Positions 32,707 through 42,034 of a DNA stretch of 52,150 nt are shown here, piece by piece. The stretch covers positions 1-52,150 of the forward strand of contig JACOST010000023.1 of NCBI GenBank assembly GCA_016178705.1, in the 5' to 3' direction. The DNA comes from Deltaproteobacteria bacterium. Its GTDB lineage: Bacteria; Desulfobacterota; Binatia; HRBIN30; JACQVA1. How positions within the stretch are numbered: position 1 is the first letter of the stretch; each line of letters begins with the position of its first letter. A model generated the notes under the pieces. It worked only from the letters and a program-made list of their open reading frames with translations, was not told where the DNA came from and did not search any database. Position numbers and translations under genes: made by a program.

Positions 32707-33366
32707 TTACTCACTGCCCGCCAAGAACCGCTTGCGAAGTAACGTCGGCACCACCACCAGCGCGACCAACAGCGCGATCGCCCCGGCGAAGTCGAGCGAG
32801 CGGGCGTTGAGAATGCGGCTGCCGAAGAAACTGTAGGCAAAGGCACGCGGCGTCAAGCCAGCGATCACCGCGAGCGTGAACTCGCCCACACCAATGCGCG
32901 ACAAGCCGGCCCCGTAGTTGATCGCGGTGATCGGCACGATCGGAATCAAGTTGAGGATGAAGACGAGTCCAGGACCCCAGCGCTCCTCGTGCAATTGCGG
33001 AAAACGGTCTTGGATGCGCGCTTGCACGAACTCGCGCCCGAGCGTGCGCGCCAGCGCAAAGGTCAATACCCCGCCGAGCGTGCCACCGATCACCGAGTAG
33101 AGCGTTCCCCACAACGAACCGAAGGCGAGTCCGCCACCGACAAACAGCAGGATGGTCGGGAAGAACAGCAGCGGCCGCAGGGACCACGCGCCGATGAAGA
33201 TCAGCGGTGCCAGCGGGCCCCAACTGGCCACCGCAGCGCGCACCGCTTCCGGCGTAAGCGGCATGCCGTGACGCGCGCGCCACAGCGCGAACCCGCCCGT
33301 GGCGGCCACGAGGCCGAGAAATAGCGCGAAGCGAACGCTGGCGGGCATGCGCGAAGGACCGGGCAT
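32707..33366 (-). CDS. VTT-domain (TVP38/TMEM64, DedA-like) membrane protein
   Basis: 219 residues with five to six membrane helices. The VTT core is visible: LLFFPTILLFVGGGLAFGSLWGTLYSVIGGTLGGVLTFALARTLGREF, then FILNLIPIVPITAINYGAGLSRIGVGEFTLAVIAGLTPRAF. Proteins of this family are proposed lipid scramblases or proton-linked transporters of the inner membrane. GAGLSRI and the re-entrant proline motif (PIVPITAINY) fit. It is transcribed alone. Confidence 0.88.
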   Translation of the reverse strand: MPGPSRMPASVRFALFLGLVAATGGFALWRARHGMPLTPEAVRAAVASWGPLAPLIFIGAWSLRPLLFFPTILLFVGGGLAFGSLWGTLYSVIGGTLGGVLTFALARTLGREFVQARIQDRFPQLHEERWGPGLVFILNLIPIVPITAINYGAGLSRIGVGEFTLAVIAGLTPRAFAYSFFGSRILNARSLDFAGAIALLVALVVVPTLLRKRFLAGSE

Positions 33367-33537
33367 CGTTCATCAGTAACGGTGCCCGGCCGCGGAGGCA
33401 AGCGATCCGTTGAGCGATCACTTGAGCACGCCGGACATCGCCTCGCGTTCGGAGCGCAATTTACTCCCCGCAGGACGGAGAGTAGGATCGCGAGCAAGTC
33501 GAAATCGTTGAGTCGCGGATCGCGAAAAGATCATGGA

Positions 33538-34287
33538 ATGAACGCTCCAGTTGAAATCATCGGCACGTACATCTCGCCCTATGTTCGCAAGGTTCTCGTG
33601 TGTCTCGACCTCAAGGGCATCGCCTACCAGATCGACCCGATTATCCCGTTCATGGGAGACCAGCGGTTCTCGCAACTGAGCCCGGTGCGCCGCATTCCCG
33701 TGTTGCGCGACGACCGCGTGGTGCTCGCCGACTCGTCGGTGATCTGCCAGTACTTGGAGGATCGCTATCCCCGGCCAGCGCTCTATCCGGCCGACATCGC
33801 CGATCGCGCGCGGGCGCGGTGGTTCGAAGAGTTCGCCGACACCCGCATGGGCGAGGTCTTCATCTGGCGACTGTTCAACCAGGTCGCAATCAACCCCTTC
33901 ATATGGGGCGAGAAGACCGACAAGGAGGCGCTCCAGAAGACGCTGACTGATGAGATCCCGCGCGTGCTCGACTACCTCGAAGCGGAACTGCCGCGCGACG
34001 GCTTTCTGTTCGGCAGCGTCTCGATCGCCGACATCAGCATTGCCGTGTTCTTCCGCAACGCCGCCTTTGCCCACTTTTCTGTCGATCCCACTCGCTGGCC
34101 GACTACCGCGGCGTTCGTGGAGCGCGTCTTGCGTCTTGATAGTTTCGCTAAACTCAAGCCACTCGAAGACCGGATGATGCGGACGCCGGTCGCGCAACAC
34201 CGCGCCGTGCTGGCCGAGATGGGCGCGCCATTGACGGCCGAGACCTGCGGCACCACGACCCCGCGCCGCGGCGTGATGCGGGTCTGA
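33538..34287 (+). CDS. Glutathione S-transferase family protein
   Basis: 249 residues. The N-terminal thioredoxin-fold domain (about 1-80) has the start IIGTYISPYVRKVLVCLDLKGIAYQ, the cis-Pro segment RRIPVLRDD and the gamma-glutamyl-binding ADSSVICQYLEDRYP. The C-terminal helical domain includes FGSVSIADISIAVFFRNA, the usual Asp-capped N-box. The catalytic position is Ser in SPYV. The tail after about residue 215 is longer than normal. Substrate unknown; likely cytosolic detoxification or dehalogenation. Confidence 0.88.
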   Translation: MNAPVEIIGTYISPYVRKVLVCLDLKGIAYQIDPIIPFMGDQRFSQLSPVRRIPVLRDDRVVLADSSVICQYLEDRYPRPALYPADIADRARARWFEEFADTRMGEVFIWRLFNQVAINPFIWGEKTDKEALQKTLTDEIPRVLDYLEAELPRDGFLFGSVSIADISIAVFFRNAAFAHFSVDPTRWPTTAAFVERVLRLDSFAKLKPLEDRMMRTPVAQHRAVLAEMGAPLTAETCGTTTPRRGVMRV

Positions 34288-34346
34288 AGATCACTCTCGA
34301 CACGAGTGCGACCTTGCCGGTCAATGGGTATGCACTCACCGGCGAC

Positions 34347-34493
34347 TTAGACGTGGCCCGACTCTTCCCACTCGTGGTAGCGGCGGGCGACCTCGCGCGT
34401 CTTCTCGCTCAGACGAATCAGCAGATCGCCGTTGCGATGCAAGATGAACCACGCACTAGCCGCGGCCCCGAAAACAAATCCCATCCAGAACAT
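34347..34493 (-). CDS. 48-residue membrane protein downstream of pspA
   Basis: Begins at the ATG at 34493 behind AGAGGAGG, one of the best ribosome-binding sites in the window, and stops at 34347-34349. The product has one N-terminal membrane helix (FWMGFVFGAAASAWFIL) and a charged C-terminal helix (LLIRLSEKTREVARRYHEWEE). Size and layout recall PspB, a small inner-membrane partner in the phage-shock system, although the sequences are not evidently alike. It lies 69 bases after pspA on the same strand, with a dispersed repeat between. Confidence 0.6.
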   Translation of the reverse strand: MFWMGFVFGAAASAWFILHRNGDLLIRLSEKTREVARRYHEWEESGHV

Positions 34494-34520
34494 GATTGCC
34501 TCCTCTCGCAGTTCTAGTTC

Positions 34521-34559
34521 GACGACTCACGAGTCACGAATCACGCGTCATGACTCACG
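34521..34559. repeat. Dispersed repeat (CGAGTCACGA core), between pspA and a small gene
   Basis: Units ACTCACGAGTCACGAATCACG and TGACTCACG follow each other. They are similar to the copies at 8407-8440 and partly self-complementary. The element occupies most of the gap between two genes of the proposed psp operon. Confidence 0.55.
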
Positions 34560-34562
34560 CCC

Positions 34563-35294
34563 TCAGCCAGCGGCGATACCCGCACCATTGGGCATGACCA
34601 TCGGCAACAGCACGCGCCGGCGGCTGCGCTTCAATTCGTCGAGCTGCGCGCGCGCGGCGCGGTCGGCCTGATCGCTGCGGATCGCTTCGAGGCGTGCATC
34701 GAGGGTCGCGTCACCGGTTTCGTGACTCGTGGCCACGGCGGTCACGCTGCGTTCAATGTATTCCCGCACCGACTCGAGCGCCTGAATGTCGGCGTCTGGC
34801 GTCAGGCCGGCGATGCCGTTGATCGCGCGTTGCAGGCGCAGACGCGCCTGCGCGTTGGCGAGCCGCGCCAGCATGCGGGCCTTCTCCTCGCGCAGGCGCT
34901 GGATGTCGCTCTGGAACGCAATGAGATTGCGCTTGGCGCCCTCGGCTTCGTTGGTCAACTCCGTCAACTCGCCGGTGACACGCTCGATGTCGGCGGTCAG
35001 ACGATCCTTGCGCCCGATGAGAAACAGCGCCGCCGGATCATCATTGCGATCGACCGCGAGCGCGATCTGCTCCTGCGTCGTGACCAGTTCGCGGGTCGCG
35101 TCGTCGAGCTGTTTGCCGAGCTTGTTGCGCAAGTAGAGGATGCTGGCGGCAGCCTCGCGGAGCTTGGCATACTGCGTCACGCGCTCGCCGATGGCGGCTT
35201 CGTACACCGCGGCGGGGTTGCGGCGCTCGCGCGTGCCCATCCACTCGCGCAGTGTGCCGGTGATCAGGTTCGTCAAGCGGGCAAAGAATCGCAT
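34563..35294 (-). CDS. pspA: PspA/IM30 family envelope-stress protein
   Basis: 243 residues. The first 25 form an amphipathic membrane-binding helix (RFFARLTNLITGTLREWM). The rest is a long coiled coil (LRNKLGKQLDDATRELVTTQEQIALA, DIERVTGELTELTNEAEGAKRNLIAFQSDIQRLREEKARML). PspA assembles on the inner face of damaged membranes and limits proton leakage. The gene follows the sigma-54 response regulator by 18 bases, so the protein is probably an output of that pathway. No PspF-type regulator is nearby; the two-component pair seems to replace it. The C-terminal 60 residues are helical with basic clusters. Confidence 0.88.
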   Translation of the reverse strand: MRFFARLTNLITGTLREWMGTRERRNPAAVYEAAIGERVTQYAKLREAAASILYLRNKLGKQLDDATRELVTTQEQIALAVDRNDDPAALFLIGRKDRLTADIERVTGELTELTNEAEGAKRNLIAFQSDIQRLREEKARMLARLANAQARLRLQRAINGIAGLTPDADIQALESVREYIERSVTAVATSHETGDATLDARLEAIRSDQADRAARAQLDELKRSRRRVLLPMVMPNGAGIAAG

Positions 35295-35312
35295 GGGGAT
35301 CTCCTTTGTGCG

Positions 35313-36713
<1,401 letters not shown>

Positions 36714-36724
36714 GTTCTGACTCT

Positions 36725-37942
36725 TCACGGCGTCGGCAAGGTGACGCGAAACTCGGTACCGCGCCCTTCCGCGCTGTCGACGCTGATCTGACCTTGATGG
36801 GAATCGACGATCTTCTTGGCGATCGCCATCCCCAGACCGGTACCCTTCTCTTTGGTGGTGAAGAACGGATTGAAGATCTTCGCAACCTTGGCTTCGGGAA
36901 TGCCGCAGCCGTTGTCGTGCACGCGCACGGTGGCGGTCTTGGGCGTGCCGTTTTCGATGAACAGATCGATGCGGCGCGTCTCGGGCACGGCGGCCAACGA
37001 GTCGATGGCGTTGTCGATGATGTTGCCAAACACCTGTTGCAGCTTCTCGGCATCGGCCCACACGCTCGGACCGGCGATGTAGTTGCGCGCGACCTGCACC
37101 TTGGCCGCGTCGAGCTTGCTCTTGAGTTGCGTCAGCGCGGCATCGACCACGCCGGCGAGGTTGACGTGGGCGAAGGTGTACTCTTCTTCCTTCGCGTATT
37201 TGAGCAAGTGCGACACGCGGCGTTCAACGCGATCGAGCTCATCGATTGCGACCTTGGCATACTCGACGTTTTCCACCGAGTGAGGGTCCTCCCCCATCTG
37301 CTGCACCAGACTTTTGGCGGCCGCAATCGGATTGCGGATCTCGTGCGCGATGGTGGCCGACAGCTCTTCGATCGACGCCTGCTTCTCGGTGGTCATCGCC
37401 TGCTTCTCGCGGCGCACCTCGCGCTCGACCACCGGATCGAAGTAGTGCTCGCGGACGAAGTGCGAACCGAACACCGCCATGTAGTGCGAAAACAGTCCGA
37501 TCCCCCAACCCATCGCCGGCCACAGGAACCACGGGTAGGAGGTAGTCATGAGATTGATGAAAGCGAGCAGCGCGATGACCGCGAGGTACCACATCAGGTG
37601 CGCGTAGAAACCGGCCACCGCGGCAGCCCGCCGGCGCGCGCGCCGCAGCGCCTCCTGCTCGGGATCGCGCTTGGGTGGTACGAAGTGGCCGCGCTTCCAT
37701 TCGCGCGCGGCGTCGCGCCAGCGGTGCCGCTCTTCGTCGGCGAGTTGCTGCCACCGTCGCCGTTCTTCCCTCATGCGCTCGCGCCACAGCTCGCGTTCGG
37801 ATTTCCAGTCGTGCGTCGCATCGCGCGCGGTCACGTCGATCGCGGTGTGCCGCCCGAAACGCGACCGCGTGCGCAGACGCCGATGTTGCCGCTTGAAGTG
37901 CATGAACAGCAGCACGGCGATGATAAGACCAATGAACGGCAT
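36725..37942 (-). CDS. Histidine kinase with 2TM sensor domain
   Basis: 405 residues. After an N-terminal helix (1-15) comes a long, highly charged Arg/Glu/Trp-rich stretch (about 20-105) and a two-helix membrane hairpin (about 108-160, [20 protein letters not shown], then [18 protein letters not shown]). The dimerisation domain has His200 in [17 protein letters not shown]. The ATPase domain has [45 protein letters not shown] and [11 protein letters not shown]. There is no periplasmic sensing domain of size, so it likely senses the state of the membrane itself. Cognate regulator downstream; the small membrane protein upstream could be a sensor aid. Confidence 0.93.
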   Translation of the reverse strand: MPFIGLIIAVLLFMHFKRQHRRLRTRSRFGRHTAIDVTARDATHDWKSERELWRERMREERRRWQQLADEERHRWRDAAREWKRGHFVPPKRDPEQEALRRARRRAAAVAGFYAHLMWYLAVIALLAFINLMTTSYPWFLWPAMGWGIGLFSHYMAVFGSHFVREHYFDPVVEREVRREKQAMTTEKQASIEELSATIAHEIRNPIAAAKSLVQQMGEDPHSVENVEYAKVAIDELDRVERRVSHLLKYAKEEEYTFAHVNLAGVVDAALTQLKSKLDAAKVQVARNYIAGPSVWADAEKLQQVFGNIIDNAIDSLAAVPETRRIDLFIENGTPKTATVRVHDNGCGIPEAKVAKIFNPFFTTKEKGTGLGMAIAKKIVDSHQGQISVDSAEGRGTEFRVTLPTP

Positions 37943-37957
37943 GGAGCGAAAGCCTCG

Positions 37958-38161
37958 TTAGCGTGCGACTCCAAACGCGGGCGGTTGGACCATCGCAAGC
38001 CGGCGACGGGGCGCTGCAGTGGGACGCGCCCCGACCAACGCCAGAGCGGAACCGATGGCGAACACGACGGCAACCAGGCCGAGTAGTACGGGCGCGACCG
38101 ATGCGTCGTACATGCCCTGCGGCAACGCTGCGTTCATGGCGATCATGTTGAACAGATCCAT
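37958..38161 (-). CDS. Small single-span membrane protein, first gene of the psp-like operon
   Basis: 67 residues from the ATG at 38161, behind GAGGAGG. One membrane helix (VAPVLLGLVAVVFAIGSALALVG) is followed by a basic, proline-rich cytoplasmic tail (RPTAAPRRRLAMVQPP). The sigma-54 promoter lies immediately upstream and the kinase gene starts 15 bases downstream, so it is co-expressed with the stress operon. No family recognised. It may modulate the kinase or PspA (inference from position). Confidence 0.65.
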   Translation of the reverse strand: MDLFNMIAMNAALPQGMYDASVAPVLLGLVAVVFAIGSALALVGARPTAAPRRRLAMVQPPAFGVAR

Positions 38162-38189
38162 TCGTGCCTCCTCTTGTTTAGGGGAGAAG

Positions 38190-38204
38190 GCAAGTCGGAT
38201 GCCA
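38190..38204 (-). promoter_or_regulatory. Sigma-54 (-24/-12) promoter of the psp-like operon
   Basis: The minus strand reads TGGCAT-CCGAC-TTGC, one base off TGGCAC-N5-TTGC, with GG and GC at the exact spacing. The predicted start of transcription is near 38178, giving a leader of about 17 bases that includes the GAGGAGG site before the ATG at 38161. It heads an operon that itself encodes a sigma-54 activator. Confidence 0.75.
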
Positions 38205-38366
38205 ATTGTACTCGAAACCAGGCAATCGCGGGAAGGGCGGAAAAGGGCCAGGAAAATCAAGGCGCAGCCGCCGTGGAATGCTACCGGTCCCATCCAAATC
38301 GATGGCCGCGCGCATGAGCGGTGCTGCATCGCCGCGCTCGCAGTGCAGCCCGGCCACTGCGGAGGC

Positions 38367-39182
38367 TTACATATGATACCCACCGTTCGGGCTGATCACT
38401 TGCCCCACGGTGTAGCTGGAGTCGGCGGAAGCGAGATAGAGCGCAACGGCTGCGATCTCGGCCGGCGTGCCGAGGCGTCCGATGGGGGTTTGCATGATCG
38501 CCATCTGCCGCATGGTCGCGTCCATCACATCGAGCAGCGGCGTGTCGACGTAGCCCGGCGCGATCGCGTTGACGTAGATGCCGCGGCCGATCACCTCACG
38601 CGCGATTGACTTGGTCAGCGCGATGATGCCGCCCTTCGCCGCCGAGTAGTCCGGCGAGCCGGCCAGCCCGGTCGTGCCGGCCACTGAGGCCATGTTGATG
38701 ATCTTTCCCGCGCCCTTGGGCTCCATCACCTTGAGCGCTTCGCGCGTGCAATAGAATGTGCCGTCAAGGTGGATCGACAGCGTGCGCCGCCACTGCGAAT
38801 CGGACATCAGGCGGGTCGCTCCCGCCGAGGTCGTGGCTTTGCCCGTAGTCATCATTTCCTGTACCGCGGTGTTGAAGTTGGCTTTCACTTCGTCACTCAT
38901 GATGGCTACACCGGCATTGTTGACGAGAATGTCGATGGTCCCGAGTTCGTCGACCAGGTGCTCGAACATTGCCGCCACTTCGACGCTGTCGGAAACATCG
39001 GCGATGTATGCGCGGGCCTTGCCGCCGGTGGCCTCGATCTCCTTCACCACTTTCGCCGCGTTCAGCTTGTCGACGTCATTGATCGCGATGGAGGCGCCCT
39101 CAGCCGCGAAGGTCAGTGCGATCTCGCGCCCCAAACCACTCCCCGCGCCGGTGATCAGCGCCACTCGTCCCGCCAACTTCAT
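38367..39182 (-). CDS. Short-chain dehydrogenase/reductase (SDR)
   Basis: 271 residues, classical SDR. The NAD(P) motif is TGAGSGLG (about 11-18), Asp in INDVDK suggests preference for NAD, NNAG is at about 88, the active-site Ser is in NMASVAG and the Tyr-Lys pair in YSAAKGG. The C-terminus IGRLGTPAEIAAVALYLAS and GQVISPNGGYHM follows the 3-oxoacyl-ACP reductase/FabG-like pattern. An insert of about 20 residues after NNAG (NFNTAVQEMMTTGKATTSAG) is unusual and could shape the substrate site. Substrate unknown. Confidence 0.9.
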   Translation of the reverse strand: MKLAGRVALITGAGSGLGREIALTFAAEGASIAINDVDKLNAAKVVKEIEATGGKARAYIADVSDSVEVAAMFEHLVDELGTIDILVNNAGVAIMSDEVKANFNTAVQEMMTTGKATTSAGATRLMSDSQWRRTLSIHLDGTFYCTREALKVMEPKGAGKIINMASVAGTTGLAGSPDYSAAKGGIIALTKSIAREVIGRGIYVNAIAPGYVDTPLLDVMDATMRQMAIMQTPIGRLGTPAEIAAVALYLASADSSYTVGQVISPNGGYHM

Positions 39183-39219
39183 ACTGCCTGTCTCCTTCCC
39201 GCTGCCATGCCGCTCTGTC

Positions 39220-39225
39220 TATAAT
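39220..39225 (+). promoter_or_regulatory. Perfect -10 box next to the DHH gene start
   Basis: TATAAT ends five bases before the ATG at 39231, so transcription would begin at about the start codon and yield a leaderless mRNA. No convincing -35 hexamer is seen at 16-18 bases upstream. Confidence 0.4.
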
Positions 39226-39230
39226 GGCGC

Positions 39231-40217
39231 ATGAGCGTAGAGAAGAGGCGCAAGATTGTCCACGTCGTCAGCCATGGCCCGCACTGCCTCGATGGGGTTG
39301 CAGCTGCGGTAGCCGTCGCCCGCTTTCATCGAGACGCAACGGTGATCCCGTGCTTCGCGAGCAATCAGAAGATCGACGAAACAATTCTCGAGCTGCGCTG
39401 CGAGCCCGCGGAGTCTGACCATGAGATCTGGATCACCGACATCTCGTGGACTACGCGCGAGGCCGATGCGCACCTGCGCCACTTGGCCGAGCGCGGAGTG
39501 AAGGTCTACTGGATCGATCACCATCGCACCGCGATCGAACGCGTCGCCGCCGGCGGCGTCAACGTCCCGTTCGCCGACTCCGTCGTGCGTGATGACTACG
39601 CCGCATCGCGCCTCACCTACGAGTACCTGTCCGCGCAGCAAGCAGCGCGCGGGGTACGCGACGCCGCCTTCGACGACCTCGCCCCGGTGATCGCGATGGC
39701 CGACGACAACGATCGCTGGCTGCATCAAGTGCCGGGGTCGCGCGAGTTGGCGCTGACGGTGCGGGCGATGGGCGGCCTGCCGGCGTACGAAGATCTGCTC
39801 ACGATCGATCGCGCCGTGACCTATACGCCGCGCATGCGCGACGCCGCGACCCGGCTGACGGCGGAACTCACGCACAGCTTTGCCGTCGCCGACGCGAGCC
39901 GCGTCGCGCAACCAATCACCGGGCGCGACGTGACCCTGGTTGCGGCCGTGTGCGATGGCTACCCGAGCGAGATCGCCGACAAGTGGGGAAAGCAGGCGTC
40001 GCGCACGGTGTTCGCGCTATTCGATGCGAAGAGCCTCTCCGTCAGCTTACGGCGTTCACCAGACTGCGATGTCGACCTTTCGCATCTGGCCCGCGCCTTC
40101 GGCGGTGGTGGGCACGCCGCGGCCGCCGGGTGCGAACTGCCGGACCTGCGCCGTCACTTGGCGGGCGAGCTGACGCGCCAGCTCGCCGCCGCACTCACCG
40201 AGGGCCGCGATCGCTAG
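39231..40217 (+). CDS. DHH/DHHA1 phosphoesterase family protein
   Basis: 328 residues. Motifs: VSHGPHCLDGVAAAVAVAR (a variant of the metal-binding opening, with Asp), ITDISWTTREAD, the DHH signature WIDHHRTAIE, IAMADDNDRW, and the DHHA1 motif FGGGGHAAAAGCELPD near the C-terminus. It should hydrolyse a phosphodiester or short oligonucleotide with Mn2+. The layout is simpler than GdpP or NrnA but of NrnA-like length. The lack of a ribosome-binding site and a TATAAT just before the ATG suggest a leaderless message. A weak terminator follows. Confidence 0.9.
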   Translation: MSVEKRRKIVHVVSHGPHCLDGVAAAVAVARFHRDATVIPCFASNQKIDETILELRCEPAESDHEIWITDISWTTREADAHLRHLAERGVKVYWIDHHRTAIERVAAGGVNVPFADSVVRDDYAASRLTYEYLSAQQAARGVRDAAFDDLAPVIAMADDNDRWLHQVPGSRELALTVRAMGGLPAYEDLLTIDRAVTYTPRMRDAATRLTAELTHSFAVADASRVAQPITGRDVTLVAAVCDGYPSEIADKWGKQASRTVFALFDAKSLSVSLRRSPDCDVDLSHLARAFGGGGHAAAAGCELPDLRRHLAGELTRQLAAALTEGRDR

Positions 40218-40221
40218 CGCG

Positions 40222-40249
40222 GTACGGTGCGCGGTCATCGTACTTTTTT
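40222..40249 (+). terminator. Probable terminator after the DHH gene
   Basis: GTACG (40222-40226) pairs with CGTAC (40239-40243) and is followed by six T. The stem is short but lies five bases after the stop codon. Confidence 0.45.
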
Positions 40250-40302
40250 GCCTCGTCGTTGACGAAACTGAACGTTGGTATGGCATCCCCCCACGCGGTT
40301 GC

Positions 40303-40382
40303 GGGGTGAGAAGGGAGCGGTCCGGCATTGCGGCACCTGGCATCGCCATTGCTCACCCCTTCCGTCCGAGTGACGAAAGGGG
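40303..40382 (+). promoter_or_regulatory. Leader with two mutually exclusive hairpins, possible RNA switch
   Basis: Stem A pairs GGGGTGAG (40303-40310) with CTCACCCC (40352-40359), eight perfect pairs. Stem B pairs CCCCTT (40356-40361) with AAGGGG (40377-40382), continuing with CGTC/GACG around a five-base loop. The two share 40356-40359, so only one can form. AAGGGG is the ribosome-binding site of the gene at 40390: stem B hides it and stem A frees it. No known riboswitch aptamer was recognised. Confidence 0.45.
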
Positions 40383-40389
40383 TTAGTGC

Positions 40390-40686
40390 ATGATTCGAAT
40401 CAAACCATTGCGGCCGGAGACTGAGGGGCGGACGTTGATGTCGGAGGAGCTGCTGATGATCGCGGTGCTCGAACAAGCCCTAGCCGATCTAGACAACCAC
40501 TGCCCGGCGGTACGGGCAGACGCCGAAGCGTATTTCTTCAACTACAGCCCAGAGTCGAGCGCGTTCAGTTTTGAAGCCGTGTGTAGTCAGTTCGCCCTCT
40601 CGCAATCCGCCATCCGGCGCGAGATCCGGCGTAAGGATCGCAGCCCGCGCCGCGGGCTTTCAGCGCTCGTCAACAAGGCAGCGTAA
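40390..40686 (+). CDS. Small helical protein of unknown function (paralogue of 42035-42427)
   Basis: 98 residues. The core LMIAVLEQALADLDNHCP, then DAEAYFFNYSPESSAFSFEAVCSQFALSQSAIRREIRRKDR reads as helices ending in a helix-turn-helix-like segment (FSFEAVCSQFALSQSAIRREI). The protein at 42035-42427 follows the same pattern (RLMLAVLQDALDCFQK, DASDWICNED, YFSYENICEILEINPEYLRRGV), so they are relatives. A role in transcription or signalling is possible. The start at 40390 has AAGGGG seven bases upstream; an internal Met at 40438 is an alternative. Confidence 0.7.
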   Translation: MIRIKPLRPETEGRTLMSEELLMIAVLEQALADLDNHCPAVRADAEAYFFNYSPESSAFSFEAVCSQFALSQSAIRREIRRKDRSPRRGLSALVNKAA

Positions 40687-40698
40687 CCGCACACCACC

Positions 40699-41340
40699 TC
40701 AGCTCAACAACGCGGGCACATCGGCCACACCGGATACGATCGCGTCCGGTGCCTCCACCGCCAGGATGGCCGCCGGGCTCGCGCCACTGAGGACGCCGAT
40801 AGTCGCTACCCCGGCAGCTTTCCCGGCTTGAATGTCGATCGGCGAGTCGCCGACGTAGACCGCTTCGTGTGGCGCCATCCCGAGTCGTGCCAAACATTGC
40901 ACAATCACGTCCGGCGCCGGCTTACGCGCGACGACATCCTCGCGCCCGACCACTGACGCAAACAGCTCACGCACTCCCCAGCGAGCCAGAAATTGGATAT
41001 CGCGGCCTGACGAGGTGGCGATGCCGAGCATTAGGCCCGCAGAGTGCAGCGACCGCACCGCCGCGAGGACGCCGGATATCGGCTGGGTCTCCTCATAGTA
41101 GCGGCGCAACCAGTACCGGCCGCGCTCGGCGAATACGGCGGCCACGCGATCACGCGGAATGGAAGCTGGTACGAGATGCGTCGTCGTCGATCGTCCAGTC
41201 CGCATCAAATCGTAGACTACCTCACGTTCCGGTTGTGGTAGCTGGAGATCCGCCGCCACGTCGCAAGCAAAGCCGTAGAACAACTCCACCGAGTCGGCCA
41301 GCGTGCCGTCGAGGTCGAAGATGACGGCGCGAACCTTCAT
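40699..41340 (-). CDS. HAD-superfamily phosphatase (phosphoglycolate phosphatase-like)
   Basis: 213 residues from the ATG at 41340, which overlaps the coaE stop. HAD motifs: DLDGTLADS with the nucleophile Asp, the Thr/Ser motif in GIATSSGR, Lys in VARKPAPD, and the acidic motif VGDSPIDIQAGKAAG. The helical cap (about 15-85) is of the PGP/beta-phosphoglucomutase class. It should dephosphorylate a small metabolite; phosphoglycolate is a guess. Likely co-transcribed with coaE. Confidence 0.9.
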   Translation of the reverse strand: MKVRAVIFDLDGTLADSVELFYGFACDVAADLQLPQPEREVVYDLMRTGRSTTTHLVPASIPRDRVAAVFAERGRYWLRRYYEETQPISGVLAAVRSLHSAGLMLGIATSSGRDIQFLARWGVRELFASVVGREDVVARKPAPDVIVQCLARLGMAPHEAVYVGDSPIDIQAGKAAGVATIGVLSGASPAAILAVEAPDAIVSGVADVPALLS

Positions 41341-41936
41341 GCCGCCACTGCGCGCGCCCATGCGGTGCGTACGTGCGCTTCGAGGTCGCCGAGCGAATCA
41401 TCGTTCTCGATCACGACGTCGGCGTGCTGCCGGCGTTCGCCATCGCTGAGCTGGGCAGCGATGCGCGCCTCGATGTGCGCGGCCTGCATGCCGCGATCGG
41501 CCTGCAGACGAGTCAAAACCGAGTGGCGGCTCGCCACGACAAGCCACACTTCGTCGACGAGATCGAGCCAATTGGCCTCGATGAGAACAGCCGCCTCGAC
41601 CACGATAGGCTGACGAAATCCGGCGGTGCGGCGCGCCGCGATACGGCGCTCAACTTCGCGGTGGATCAAAGGATGGACGATGGCCGTCAAGCGCTTGAGC
41701 GCGGTCGGATCGCCAAACACCACGGCGCCGAGCCGCTTGCGATCGATCGACCCGTCTGCCGCGACAATATCGCGCCCAAACGCGTCCACCACTTGCTGCC
41801 AGCCGTCGGACCCCGGCCGGTACACTTCGTGCCCAACGATATCGGCATCGATGACCTCGGCGCCGAGTTGAGCGAGCAACTTCGCCACCGTGCTCTTGCC
41901 CGAGCCGATGCCCCCGGTTAGTCCGATTATGAGCAT
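41337..41936 (-). CDS. coaE: Dephospho-CoA kinase
   Basis: 199 residues. P-loop GLTGGIGSGKSTVA at the N-terminus, then AEVIDADIVGHEVYRPGS with the substrate-binding Asp, RLGAVVFGDPTALKRLTAIVHPLIH and VVEAAVLIEANWLDLVDEVWLVVA, all conserved CoaE blocks. It phosphorylates dephospho-CoA at the 3' hydroxyl, the last step of coenzyme A synthesis. Full length. The 98 bases before it contain a short strong hairpin (42003-42023). Confidence 0.95.
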   Translation of the reverse strand: MLIIGLTGGIGSGKSTVAKLLAQLGAEVIDADIVGHEVYRPGSDGWQQVVDAFGRDIVAADGSIDRKRLGAVVFGDPTALKRLTAIVHPLIHREVERRIAARRTAGFRQPIVVEAAVLIEANWLDLVDEVWLVVASRHSVLTRLQADRGMQAAHIEARIAAQLSDGERRQHADVVIENDDSLGDLEAHVRTAWARAVAA

Positions 41937-42002
41937 TTCGCGTGCTTAGCCGACGCCCCCGGTGACTTCCAATTTAAGTCAGGGAAGCGACGCGGTTGCC
42001 CT

Positions 42003-42023
42003 GCCGAAGCCGGCCGCTTCGGC
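42003..42023. terminator. Hairpin between the 130-residue gene and coaE
   Basis: GCCGAAGC (42003-42010) and GCTTCGGC (42016-42023) are perfect complements around a five-base loop. It lies downstream of the stop at 42035 on the minus strand. No T-run follows, so it may instead be a pause or attenuator site before coaE. Confidence 0.35.
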
Positions 42024-42034
42024 GGCGCCAGTGC

